A stretch of DNA of 64,000 nucleotides, taken from NCBI GenBank assembly GCA_002261195.1, contig MVBO01000047.1, positions 32,012 to 96,011 of the forward strand, given 5' to 3'. The stretch comes from Bifiguratus adelaidae. Taxonomy: Eukaryota; Mucoromycota; Endogonomycetes; Endogonales. Both the position numbers and the translations under genes were made by a program. Shown piece after piece: positions 23,609 to 35,574 of the stretch (position 1 is the first letter of the stretch; each line of letters starts with the position of its first letter). Below the pieces are notes generated by a model, which worked only from the letters and a program-made list of their open reading frames with translations, was not told the DNA's origin and made no database searches.

Positions 23609-25446
23609 CTAGTAGACGTATGGAAGCAACTTGTAGGGAACAAGTCTACCATATTCTTCCCAATATTTTCCGTACTTGCCTCTACACCGAGCATCATCTC
23701 GTTGAATGCGGTGTAGCAAGAGAATCGTCATGAAAATGGCGTAGAAGTGGGGTAGGAGATGACCAAATCCACAAGACCAGCACATGGCTGTGGACAGGAG
23801 GAGATCGCCTACGTAATTGAAGTGCCGGGAAAGACCCCAGAAGCCAGATGCGAGCAAGAGAGAGCGATGCGTCTTGCCATCAGATGTCTCGTATTCTGTG
23901 CGGATGACGCGAGCCGGTTTGCCCCAGATCTTGCACTTTCCATCGCTACGTCTGCACAGGTCCTTTTGGTTGTTGACAGTCCGAAAGATCCAGTAGCCAG
24001 ACATGCCCATGACAGCAACTAGAGTAAAATAGGGCCAGGACAAGTCAATGGGATTGCGGACCAAATAGTGAGATTGGAGCGTGTACATAAAGGGAAGCCA
24101 GACGCTATCTCCCCATGCCAAGTAGAAGCCAAAGTGATCGTGCGCAATGTCTGAGGGCCAAAAAGTCAGTTTCCAGATTTAGAAAGTAGAATTCTGGGTG
24201 CGACCGCGCACTGCCCAAACAGTCACAGGCATGTGCTGGATCGGGCCCAGAAACAACGAAGCCAACTCACCAATAGTGCGCAAGTACCAATCTTCGTTGT
24301 AGAAGAAGTCAATGACGTAGACAGCATGCAAGACGTTGACGAGGATCATAGAATTGGTAATGTAGCCGATTTGTTGGTATTGGGCCGCTGCAAAGGACAA
24401 GTCGATCAACGTCCATGCCACAATGCCAGGTCGGCCATTGTGAAATAGTTTGAAATCGAACATCTTGCCGAACCGTGGGTTCATTTCGATGCCCATAAGC
24501 ATATCGTAAATCCATGATCCTGAAAATTTGCGATCTTCAGGGTGAGATGGGAATAGATACGCTTTGACAAAGGCGAAAAAGGTCAAGGCGTAACCATAAA
24601 TGTTGGCGACGACCAAAAGGGCGCCCCAGTGGTTGTGAACAATGGCGGAATCCCAGAGGCCAAGGTAGTAGAAGCCGATAAACCAGGAGATGTGCGAAAC
24701 AGCCCAGGCTAGCAGTCCGTTAACCTGAAAGGGAAGGTGGTCAATGACGATGGGCTTAACAAATCCGCCTATATGACTGTGATTTGATCGGGGAAAAATA
24801 CTAGTGCCATCGACATGTTTCCGACCTCGCGCCGGCAACAACGTCAGCACACGTAGCTACCCGAGTGTCCGCGCAAACCCGAATACACACCTTATAGGGC
24901 AAAAGATATCCTGCCGGCGTTCGTTGCCCATAACCGATCTTGGCTGGCAGAAGCATGTAAAGTACAGCTTGGAATCCCAACCAAAGGAACCAAATCTTGA
25001 AGCCGTCAAAGGTGGCATACGGCATCTTTGAGGCCAATAGTGTAGATATCGGTATACCGGCGCTATTCGCTTTGAAAGCGTCTTGTATAGGCAGCCAAAG
25101 GTCGCACTGATAGTATGTACAGGCAGACCAGAAATAGAGGCAGATGCATGGACAGCATGTCATTATCAATGCGGATACAATGACGGTTGACCGAGTTATG
25201 TCTACGAGGCACCAAAAGTAAGTATTCGGAACGGCATAGCGCAGTCAAGCCATCGCAAAGGCTACTCATAGTCTCAACAATGGTTGCTTTTGACAAGAGC
25301 AGACTTTCAATGACTCATCTCAACCCCAAAAGGCTTGCGCCCTGTCTCCGACACTTACCTCTATCTCTTCCCCAAGTCTTTCCATTCTGTGAGGTCAGGC
25401 TGGTTTTTTGAGGTTTTGTTATCGTCATTCCTTTTTGTATAGCCAT
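23609..25446 (-). CDS. DHCR7: 7-dehydrocholesterol reductase (Delta7-sterol reductase)
   Basis: This enzyme reduces the C7=C8 bond of sterols with NADPH in the ER; in animals it is the last step to cholesterol. Four exons (25446-25359, 25201-24891, 24724-24271, 24150-23609) give exactly 464 residues, close to the usual ~475. Family hallmarks run the full length: TWGRD near the start, YYQCDLW, VNGLLAWAVSHISW, MMGIEMNPRFG-type motif (here MLMGIEMNPRFGKMFDFK), NGRPGIVAWTLIDLSFAAAQ, DIAHDHFGFYLAWGD, NHQKD-type VNNQKDLCRRSDG, GFWGLSRHFNYVGDL and the C-terminal PYKLLPYVY. About eight to nine hydrophobic segments are visible. It resembles DHCR7 much more than the related fungal Erg4 or Erg24, for example in GDSVWLPFMYTLQ and the NQKDLCRR stretch. 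It implies sterols without the Delta7 bond of ergosterol. Confidence 0.95.
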
Positions 25447-26268
25447 GTATATAGTTGAAGCGTATAGAGATTACACTTGTCTATAGGTGTCAAGCGAGAA
25501 AAGAGGAATAAGAAGCTTAAAAAGATGCGGGGTGTTCGAGAGCCGCATTCAGATTTATGTCTTGGCTTGCGCCCAAATTAGGCACTCATTCATTTCATTC
25601 ATTGACGCACCAATTGAACGTGGCTCAGGTGCGGGTTTGACCCAAAATGGTATTACCAGCGGGCAGTGATCACCGAGTAATGCAAATGTCGTCCACAGCA
25701 TCATGACTTGGCATAGGCATCGGGAACCTTGCGAGCTCATCTCCAATTCTAGTGTTTGGATCAACTCCATCCACTCAAAATGACACTCAAGATCCACCCA
25801 TATGCCCAGAGGCCGCAAGTCACACAAGGTCGCACGCCTATGGCACGGGTGCTGGTTGCAGTCGCACTAAGGAGTTCAAACGCAGGTTTACCTGGATCTC
25901 GGGCGTTCGATGCCCTTACCCTAACCTAGCCCTTCATCTGGGAAGGGGGCCGGGGGCAGAAGGGTCGGACGTGCGCACCCTGTGGTACATGTCAGACATC
26001 ACACAGCCTCTCCCTTGAATCTTGAAAAACTCGAACGTCCGTTATCTAAGGCAGTGCAGTATAGCCGATGAATTCCTTGGCATTGGGCCTAAAAAGAAGT
26101 CTGAATCTGGCCTTTGCCTATTGTAGCCCTCGCGCTTACTTGCCAGGGTCACATGACTGCAAGAATTTTCGACTTCCCACTCTGTGACACTTTACCGGAG
26201 ACAAGGCACGCAAACGGTATACTTTAAGAAAGTTGTACATAAGAGGGTATCGACCGGTTTCGGGACAA
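25447..26268. other. 822-bp intergenic region upstream of DHCR7
   Basis: This region holds the DHCR7 promoter and the acyltransferase 3' flank. A telomere-like TTACCCTAACC is at 25916-25926, followed by a C/G-rich stretch with a short CCCTTC...GAAGGG inverted pair. Open frames here (for example 25752-26018) lack family similarity, introns or plausible composition, so I call no gene. Confidence 0.4.
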
Positions 26269-28233
26269 TTACTTCTCGAGTAGTTGTAAAAGCCACTTTC
26301 CTCTTTCTCCATTAATACCTCCCTCGTCGCCCATGATCTGCAATTCCTCCGCGAGCTGGATCTGGTAAAGTTGCCTTTCTTGCACTAATTTCCGTACCTC
26401 GAAACGGTCACCGAGAATGGCGTGGTATATACGCCAGCTACTCACGAGGGTTTTAAACATATCGTACCGTGAATCTAAAAGCGCCATATGATACCATGCA
26501 AACGTAGGTATGAAAACGCATGACATGAAGAAACCGGGCACGGTGAAACCGGTGGCCTTCCATCCGTATCGAAATAACAATCCGTAGAGTATTGGCGCCA
26601 TAGCTGCCGTCATGACTACTTTATCTTGCGCAATTGATTCTGGATATTTTTCAAAGTATTCGGACAACTTGCCCATCGCGTAAATTGGTAAATGAAAAAT
26701 CAGGCCGGGTAGAAAGAGAGGCAGATTAAACAGGAATTTGGCAGCCTCGCCAAGAAACCGCAAAAAAGCCCTCGGACCGGTGAGCTTTTTGTGCTGTAGA
26801 TGCTGAATATCTGTATGCGTGAGGCGTAGTTCATAAAGAGTCTGGGTAAATTTGAGCAAATTGGTTTTGAGCTGGCGTAAATTCGGCCGATCTTGGCAAC
26901 GCTGCGCTGAAAATAGATCGGCCAAACTAAAGGCATTCATGAGTTAGCGTCAGAATATCCAAGTTCATCACCTACGTCTGCGTTGCCTTTACGAAGAATT
27001 TGTTTGGTAATGAGCCTTTACGATCAAACAATAGCCTTCGGGCCACCGACGCTGCTTCAAAAGTTTCTCTGAGAGAAGAGATGAGTAAAAAGTTCATCGA
27101 ATGTCATCTTGACAGGCAACGTACTTGTCGTCAGCGTTAATGGTCATGTCTAACAACGCTTTTTCGACTCTGGCAGTCAGGGCCTTCACAGTGCCTTTAG
27201 GATCCTTCTCAAACTGCTCTCGAGACGATTCGTATATACGTATAGGTGAACCATATCTGAAAAGCGGATCAGACAAGCTTCGAAACAAAAATCCGTAAAG
27301 CTCACACTCACTCTACAATAGCGTCACTTCTCCACTTTGTCTTGTCCGTATAGGTGATGCCTACAGGCACAATTGTAACACGCGGTTCGCCATTCTTGTG
27401 CTGATTATGGTCTTTGTCAAAATTCTTGGATGCATTGGCAGCCTCTCGATAACGCAGTGTGGTGTTGCATGTATCTTCTCCATCTGGTTTCCTTTGCTCT
27501 GTGTGGCCACCGATCGCCATGTCTTCATAGTCCTCGGAAAGACTTCGCTCGTTCATCGTCATTGTTTCCAATTCCGGAGACTTTTGGAACGATGGTCGAC
27601 TTTCAGCATGGTGAGCAAATTCGTACGCAGCCCACGCTAAACCATCTTTTAGTGGTAAAAGATGCGGTTCAGTATATGACGTTCCTATAGACAATCAATA
27701 TCCTGCCGTGCGGTTGCACCAATACTCACCTTCCGGAAACAATGCGACCACTCCACCCCGTTGAAGCACCTCAAATGTACTTTGGAACAATGCTGCATTC
27801 TGTTTCGTTTTTGTGTCCACTGGGACAACGCCTGCAGATCGGAAAATCCAACCAAGTACGGGTACGTCAAAGAACTTTTTCATGGCCCAAAAGTGTGGGA
27901 TGCGTCGATGTGGAAAGGTAACAATGAGCATTCCAGGATCGAGGACCTGAACAAGAGGATAAGGTGACGGTCAGCCGATACATGTCACCTTAAGCAGGCG
28001 TACTATGCACCAACCATGTTTTGATGTGTTCCAGCTCTAACATCACAAGCAGTCAGTATTCTGTGTACCTGGGCGCTGCTTCAAATAACTTACACAAGCA
28101 ACGGACCGCTCTTGGGAATATCTTCGTTGAAAATAACGGTGACTTCGCGAAAATATACCTTCACCGCCCTCTGAGCAAAAGCCCTCAGGAAGGCAAACAT
28201 GTTGCCTTCCCCATGAGGCCTGTGTTCTGTCAT
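26269..28233 (-). CDS. GPT2: Glycerol-3-phosphate/DHAP acyltransferase, Gpt2/Sct1 type
   Basis: This should perform the first acylation of glycerol-3-phosphate in the ER, starting phospholipid and triacylglycerol synthesis. Exons from the ATG at 28233 give REVTVIFNEDIPKSGPLLV, then AGTHQNMVLDPGML across two introns, holding the acyltransferase His...Asp motif. VTFPHRRIPHFW, VLGWIFRSAGVVPVDT and GGVVALFPEG (substrate-binding block) follow. A polar linker of ~80 residues (near 27600-27400) precedes VTIVPVGITYTDKTKWRSD, the late conserved motif. After that come a coiled or helical segment and two or three strongly hydrophobic segments (FLFNLPLFLPGLIFHLPIYA; VVMTAAMAPILYGLLF; VPGFFMSCVFIPTFAW). 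This matches the fungal Gpt2/Sct1 layout of an N-terminal acyltransferase with C-terminal membrane spans. At least six introns. Which paralogue it is cannot be decided here. Confidence 0.87.
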
Positions 28234-28380
28234 GGTGTTTAAAGAAAGGCACCTTGCAATGATGTCTGAATTTGTGACAGCGAAAAGGTCATAGTCACGT
28301 GAATGACTTCACGTGGTTAATTCATATAAATTTCCACTTTTGGTCGATCTCTTCCATCTCTTCGTTGTCTTGTCCTTGCC
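28234..28380. promoter_or_regulatory. Bidirectional promoter with paired CACGTG sites before MTHFR
   Basis: This 147-bp spacer contains TCACGTGA at 28295-28302 and a second CACGTG at 28310-28315, 14 bp apart centre to centre. A TATAAAT lies at 28325-28331, 50 bp before the MTHFR start. TCACGTGA is the Cbf1-Met4 recognition core of yeast methionine genes. Its presence ahead of a methionine-pathway enzyme is seen directly; factor identity is inferred. The acyltransferase would share these sites. Confidence 0.6.
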
Positions 28381-30470
28381 ATGAAGATTACGGAGAAGCT
28401 TCAGGATGGCAGGAAAAAGGGAGTTTTCGGGTATTCTTTCGAGTTCTTTCCACCCAAGACAGAACAAGGGTTGCAGAACTTGCACGATCGGATAGGTCGC
28501 ATGGCGCAAATGGAACCCGCTTTTGTATCATTTACTTGGGGAGCTGGTGGATCAACTTCAGAAACGACCATGGAATTGGCTGCGGCAGCGCAGAGCATTT
28601 GGGGATTGGAGACTTTGATGCATTTGACGTGCACCAACATGGATAAAGAGCGCATTGACGAAGCGCTTCGGGTAGGCAGATCGACTCGCTAAACAGGCGT
28701 TTAGATGTACTCATTTCGAACTCGTTCTAGGATGCAAAAGCCGCCGGAATTCAGAACATTTTGGCACTTCGAGGCGATCCACCGAGAGGACAAGAATACT
28801 GGTCACCTTGCGACACGGGATTCTGTCATGCCATTGATCTTGTGAAATACATTCGGAAGGAGTATGGAGACTACTTTTGCATCGCTGTGGCCGGTTACCC
28901 AGATGGTCATCCTGATTTCGGGCGATATGAAAATGGAGCACAAGATGACAGAACCGAGCTGGTTCATTTGAAAGAGAAGGTTGACGCCGGTGCTGACTTT
29001 ATCATCACGCAGCTCTTTTATGATGTTGAGCAATTTGTCGCCTGGGAACGACAGTGTCGCGAAATAGGTGGGTGTTGATAAATGCTAACTATCCGGCTTT
29101 TCTCACGATGCATGCGTAGGAATTACCGTACCCATATTGCCTGGCATTATGCCCATTCACAGTTACCAAGGCTTTCGACGAGTGTGCAACTTGTGTCAGA
29201 CAAAATTGCCTGCGATACTTATCAACGAGTTGGAAGCGCGAAGGGTGAGCTCACGGCTGGATGTGAACGAGTCTGTGCGGTGACTGACAACCTTAGGTAG
29301 CACGACGATCAAAAAGTGAAGGAATACGGCATTGAATTCACCACGAGAATGATATCCGAACTTCATATGCAGGGATACAAACATTTCCACTTTTCGACCT
29401 TGAATCTCGAGAAGTCAGTGCGATTGGTTTTGGCTCAACTTGACGTGTTACCGGAAAATGAACATCAATCGGCGCGGTTAAATGGCACAAAGACTGCAAT
29501 TTTGAGCGCCGCCAAGGACACTCCAGCATCGCAATTGGCTCGAGTGGCTATAGAGAAATCCTTGGGAAGATCAGAGACATGGGATGAGTTTCCTAATGGA
29601 CGCTGGGGAGACTCGAGGTCACCAGGTATGCACCCAGTAATCGCGCACACGCATCTCTGTAGCTAATGGTTGTGCATTTTACAGCCTTTGGCGACACTAC
29701 TTATGGAGTACATATGCAAGTCTCGGTAAGTTGATCACTCTTCGAGGGTAAGCGGCCCGAACTAAGTCACGATTAGCCCGCAGAAGCTTTGAGACTTTGG
29801 TCCACTCCTACTTCGGAGAGTGATATTACACAGCTCTTCATCGCTTATATCACTGGGAAACTACCACTTTTACCCTGGTGTGACGAGGCTTTGCAGACAG
29901 AAACGCAGGCTATTACAGATCAGTTGGTCGAGATCAATCGGAAAGGATATTGGACCGTGGGATCTCAACCAGCAGTCAATGGCATGAAAAGTGACGATCC
30001 CGTGTTCGGATGGGGTCCGCAAGGTGGATATGTGTATCAAAAAGCCTTTCTTGAATTCTTTGTTATGCCGGATGCTCTGCCAGATTTGATGGACCGCATC
30101 ATGTCCAATCCATATGTCACCTATTTTGCAGCCAACCGAAAGGTATGTCATTGCGCTGGTTTTGTTGCAACTACTTAATGATATATTTTAGGGCGATTTT
30201 CTGACAAACATGAAGGATGAATCCCACAATGCAGTAACATGGGGGGTGTTCCCAGGACAAGAGATTGTGCAACCGACGATCATCGAGCGCAAAAGCTTCG
30301 AGACTTGGCAACAAGAAGCATTCCAGCTCTGGACAGAGTGGGAACAACTGCAGCCACCCAATAGCCCATCCCAGCAATTGCTCAGACACATTGGCGACCA
30401 TTGCTGGTTACTCAACGTCGTGCACAACGACTTTCAAAATGCAGATGGTATTTTCAGTGTCGTCTGTTGA
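28381..30470 (+). CDS. MTHFR: Methylenetetrahydrofolate reductase
   Basis: This enzyme reduces 5,10-methylenetetrahydrofolate to 5-methyltetrahydrofolate, the methyl donor for methionine synthase. The start ATG is at 28381. The N-terminal FAD/TIM-barrel domain shows [68 protein letters not shown] and [15 protein letters not shown]. The C-terminal regulatory domain is complete, with [14 protein letters not shown] across an intron, [34 protein letters not shown] and [20 protein letters not shown]. It ends [18 protein letters not shown]. Seven or so short introns are seen (for example 28674-28730, 29068-29118, 29246-29300, 30143-30191). It is the two-domain eukaryotic form, possibly AdoMet-regulated. 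It is divergent from the acyltransferase gene. Confidence 0.95.
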
Positions 30471-30589
30471 ACGAGCGGCCCATTCCCGATATATGTAAAA
30501 CATCATACCAATGTACTTTAGGCCTACATAGAATCATAAAGACACTAAAATGTGTTTAAAATGGTGATAATTACACGTTTATCGCACTC

Positions 30590-33500
30590 CTAAGGCGTTT
30601 GCAATTGCAACCGGACATGAATTGTTCCTGAACCATTGGGTGTCAATGGAATATCACTCTCATAGCTCGTTGAGTTTGTCAAATGGTCCCAGATGTTGAT
30701 CTTGGCCACACCGATATCATCGTCTCCACCAAACGTGTTGTGATCTCTGACATCGAACTCAATGGGGGCTTGATCAGGCGTGACATGCACAGTGAAGGTC
30801 TCGTTCCTGGGATGGTCCATGAGCTTATGGTTCGAATCTGCTGTAGCAAAGCTTACCATTCGGGCGATAATGTCTTCTTGATGGTTTTGGTCTTGTGCAA
30901 ATTCTTTGATCCTGATTTCACCTTGACGAGAGGATCGCTGGTACCACCCTTGTCCATAGCCGTGAGTCCTTGAGCTGAAACGATGGTAATGGCCAGTGTG
31001 CCAGCACGTGGAGCGCCTGCAGCATTCACCGGCGCAGCAAGTCCAGGGTTAGAGGAGGTGGATTGACTGGGCGTTGGATTGGGATTCTTTTCAGGTTGGA
31101 CTTGACCCATAGCATTGATGGGGTTACCCGAAGAATCGACGGCGATCGTCTGCTGAGTAGGATCTTGAACTGCGGCTCCTCCATTCAGATCCTTGCTAGG
31201 GCTCCTGCGCAGGTGGAATCCGGACGTTAGTGCACCGCCACCGGCCTTCAGACCGGAACCGAGCAGATGGGCTCCACCGCCGACAGCCTTCGCACCGACG
31301 CCAACACCAGCACCAACACCTTTAGCACCCAGATGCAAACCCTCGCCGGCTACATGAAACCCAGCGCCGACACCTTTAGCACCGAGAGCTAAACCTTCTC
31401 CTGCCAAATGAGCGCTCTCTCCGACAATAGCTTTGCCTGCGCCGAAACCGGCACCGATCACGGCACCTGGAGCGCCAGCCAAGGCTCCGCCAATACTCGT
31501 TCCTTCCTTCTTCCTTGCCAGTAACTCTGGTTTCCACATGAAGCGAAGTTTGATACGCCCAGCTGGTTCACCACCTCGTGTCAGTGCAAACTCCTTTTCT
31601 AATGACTGAAACGAAATCACATTGTCGCCTTCAAGAGGTATGATTGTCTCGCCCAAATCATCCGGATGGCTGACTTGATCCCAGTCGTACACACGTGCGA
31701 TGAACTTGGCCTTGGTTCTTGAAGGAACAGGAACCGTAAATGGCGGTTCTTTGAAGACGGGGTTCAACGTCTTTTTGTAGACCTCGGACTTGTGGACCCT
31801 TTGACCGTTCAAAGAGAAGGTGACAAATGGATCGCTCTTGCCATTACGGTCTGCCGCAAGCAAATCGCTCGCAGAGATCATGGTCACGGTAAGCTGTCCT
31901 TGATTTTCCATACTATCGGCAGGGTCCAATTGGAATCGTATGACAGGTGTGTACTTGAAGCTGAGGCGGATGCGGCCGGGATATTTTCCATTCAGTTGGT
32001 ACCATTCGCCTTCATCCTTCTCGTCAAGGCTCACAGCATCAGGTTGCTTGCGTATCTCTTGTTGGCGTTCAGCATTTCGGCGTACAATGTCTTTAACGGA
32101 TGCCCCCCATTGACTGTAATATGTATCAGCCTCTTCATCGTTCTCTCTCGATTTCTGAAAGAAAAGTAACTTTTAGGACGGAGTGGAATGGCCTTTCAAA
32201 TGGCCTACCCTGAACTGGATTATGACGCGAGAGAAATCCAGCTCTCGCACAAAAGCATCTGACGATTCGCCAATCTCCATTCGTGTGCCGGTAAGGGTTG
32301 CGCTCTTGGATTGCGCGTCGACTGCATCCACAAAGATCTCTGCCACTGCCTTGAGGTTTTGCTTAAAGATGGCCTCATGCATGATGATAGAGAAGACGCC
32401 GGATTGGTACTTTAGAATATCCACATCTCCAAACTCTGTCAAGGGGAATTTCTCGCCATGCATATCCACATCGCGTGGTCGCAATGGCTTTGTAGGTTCG
32501 ACTAGTACCTGCTCCTTGGCATCCTGGGACTTTTGCTTTTCCTTCTTTTGCGCTTCAGCTTTAGCTTTCGCCTCTGCTTCTGCCTTTTCCTTCTCTTCCT
32601 TCTCATCAAGCTGTTTCGCGGCTTGCAAGGTGGGGAAAAACTCTGCAGAGTAATGCAATTCACCTTTCACACTCTTCCTATCTGCAGAGCGCAGAGGCTG
32701 CCAACTGCAAATGATATTTTTAATAATTTGCGGCTGTTGATCACGTTTGGATACATACCGCTCGATGCGCTCCCCCGGTTGATAATACTTGGTCTTGAGC
32801 TTGCCTTCACCCTCAGAGACTTCTTTGACCAATGTCTTCATATCCAATTCGACCATTCCCAAGGTTTTATGCTTCTCATGAGCATTCCAATCCATACATT
32901 CAAGGACCAAAGCTTCTCGAACGCTGTGAATGGGCACAAAAACGGCCTCTTCCCATACGGGATTGAGATCGTTGTCAATGACTTCCGTACGTGCTCTGAT
33001 CTGTATACCAGAAAGGACACGCATATAGGGATCGGATTTGCCACCATGCATGGCTTCCACATTCTTGATATCTCTGGCTGCAAAGAACTTGATACGTACG
33101 ACCCCAATTGGAGGAACTAAAACGACGTTAGGCACCATAACAATCCAACCACAGACGCTCTACCTACCATATCCTCCGTGTCCCATACCGGCTCCTCCGC
33201 CAACAATGGGCACTGATTTCCACATGGCGCTAATGTTCAATTTCGCGCGAGTATTGTTGCCCAATGCAAACCAATCCTGCTTCTGAGACACAGCTTCCAA
33301 GAAGTCGTTGATTTGCACATTCCAAGTGTAGAGAGAGGCCCCGCCTTCGCTATCTCTAATCTCGACTTTGAGATTACTGTTGACCTTGTCGGTCACGATA
33401 AACTCCATCGTCTTTGCCCAGGTAGGGTTGTTGGTCCTATTCTGACGATCAGAAACAAAGACTTCCTTATTGTCAATGAGAACGCGAGCATAGGGACTGT

Positions 33501-35574
33501 TTGAAGATAGCAATCCAGATTTGGTTTCCAAATCTTTGCATCCACCCAGCGTGAGCCGCAGAATACCAGAGTCTGACATCACACAAGTTAGTGGCCGTAC
33601 GTGTTATCGTTTGACATTCACTTACCGAACTCAGCAGGTTTCTCCACGGTACCGTCCTCATCCTTTTTCGGCATACTGACAGGATACCATCGCAAATCCA
33701 ACTTGGTTTCACCGACCGTCTTGCCCTTGCGCAGTATAGGCAAATTGATTCCTTCCAAAAAGCCATCTGGGTCTTCTTGAAGTTGTTTCAAGTCAAAATC
33801 GGCTTGTCCAATTGTTGAATCCTTTCGATTGGTATTCCTATCCATCACTTGAAGGTTCAACGTATCGTTCAGTGACTTGATGAGCAACAACTTGGTCTCG
33901 TTCCATTTGGGGCTCGTTGTATCGTTCTTGACCGATGTACGTGCGAGCTCACCGCGATTATTGACATGGAAGGTGACATAAGGATCAATGGAACCAAAGG
34001 AATCGGACCCCTTGAGACCTTGAGCCGAGTAAAGGGTGACCGCGAGAACACCGATTGCGGAATCCTTCAGCTTGCCACCGGTCATTAGTTCCTCTATATC
34101 TACGGTGAAGACGTTTGGATCAAACATCATGGGTCGTAGGATGGAAAACACTTGATCTCTGATCAACGGCATCAAGCCTGGAATCTATAGGCCAGATAAG
34201 ACATCGCACGGAATGATGAAAAGCTCGACTTACGTTGGTGATATCATAGCCAAACGTTTGCCCGCCAATAGGGCGACACTTGAAATCCCACACGGGAGGC
34301 TCCAAAAGCGAAATGTCCACATTCTTGCAGTGAGGAAATTGCGGCATGAGCTTCATTCGAATGCGAACAAAAGCCTCAAACGCAATATCTTCGACGACCA
34401 CAGGAATAACTCCCAGCGATCCCAGATATCCCTTGCCAACTTGAGCTGTAACAACAAATTTTGGGTTCACCCGTGTTTTGAGGTCCAGGGGAGTTCGGTC
34501 AAGAACATCGTTGGGAGTAAGGGACACCCGCCAGTCCATGGCAACAACATCCGCATCCGTATTACGGTAGGTTTTGACATAATTGATGCGCGGAGGCTTT
34601 GTCCCAAGGGTGATTGTTCGAAGGTTAATCACATCAATGAAGCCAGGTCTCTGGTCTTCAATGAGCCGATCAACATTCAATACAATTTGGGCGCACACCC
34701 ATGGCTCAACAATGATCCACAACTTTTGCATTAGCGTATTGATCCAGTCGACGGTTTCATAATCGGTATCGAGTGGTGGCTTGGCCGCTGTTGCTTGCAC
34801 TTCCGAGCGAACATTGGCGCGGCGTGCGCGAATGGATGTTTGGTAGTATGTACCTGAGTGCATCATTGAGCGTCGTCGCCTGTGTGATTACGGGCAAAAC
34901 CTACCGAAAAGAATAGAGATGAAGAGACAGGTGCCCAACCCGGCTCCAAAATAGGCCAAGATGGAGGTGAGAATGATGGCGACAGAGAGACCGGCAGCAT
35001 TGAACCACCATTGTCCATAAAACTTTTCAGGAATAAACTCGGCCAAGAAATCGGGCTGCTTCTTTTGAAAGGCAGACAGCGTTAGCTTTCGGGATGTGGG
35101 CGTTGCTGGCGTCGCGATCGCCGCCTTGGTGAGTTCCACAGGAACCGTTGGGTTCGTTATATCTTCCTGATCCAGACTGCTTGCCGTCGAAAAGATCTTG
35201 CCTTCCTCGGTACCGGTGAGTAAGGTATACCATTCTGGCAACCTCGATGTCGGCGCGTCGGTGAGATAGGAGCCTGGTGGGTTCGAGGGCAAAGTCGGAG
35301 GAGGAATTTGCGATACCGGGACGACGATTTCAGCGCCTTTACCTTTACTAGGATCGATCGAAAGACCAGGGTTTTTGCCCAACGCTCCCCCTGGGCCGGG
35401 CGGTGGCTTTTGCTGTCCTACCGCATCGGAGGGTGGAGAGGGACGTTTTGGGACCAAAGTTTGCCCTGGTAACAAACCTTCGGGAACCGTTCCCCTAGGT
35501 CCCTCGGCGCCTTTAACATCATTTGGACCGTTCGCCGAGTTGCGTTTATCTCGCTGATCTACATAGTCCGCCAT
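30590..35574 (-). CDS. TCB1: Tricalbin / extended synaptotagmin with five C2 domains
   Basis: This is an ER-plasma membrane tether and lipid-transfer protein. From the ATG at 35574 there is a proline-rich cytosolic N-terminus, then a hydrophobic hairpin (AAGLSVAIILTSILAYFGAG, near 34990-34930). An SMP lipid-binding domain follows (about 34860-34130; WINTLMQKLWIIVEPWV, then GTKPPRINYVKTY). Five C2-like repeats begin near 34080 (GVLAVTLYSAQGLKGSDS), 33560 (GILRLTLGGCKDLET), 33115 (GVVRIKFFAARDIKNVE), 31900 (GQLTVTMISASDLLAADR) and 30990 (GTLAITIVSAQGLTAMDK). The third, fourth and fifth retain SDP-type Ca2+-loop residues; the second looks degenerate. Between the fourth and fifth is a Gly/Ala-rich repeat region. 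Two Lys/Glu-rich helices near 32640-32500 flank the third C2. At least six introns. The paralogue number (Tcb1-3) is not assignable. Confidence 0.93.
31240..31500 (-). repeat. Gly-rich amphipathic tandem repeats inside tricalbin
   Basis: About 85 residues of tricalbin consist of imperfect repeats around GEGLxLGAKGVGAG (two near-identical copies, GEGLALGAKGVGAGFHVA and GEGLHLGAKGVGAG, plus weaker units such as GAKAVGGGAHLLGSGL). The Gly/Ala/Val/His pattern with regular Lys or Glu suggests a flexible, membrane-active or glycine-zipper helix between the fourth and fifth C2 domains. Confidence 0.6.
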
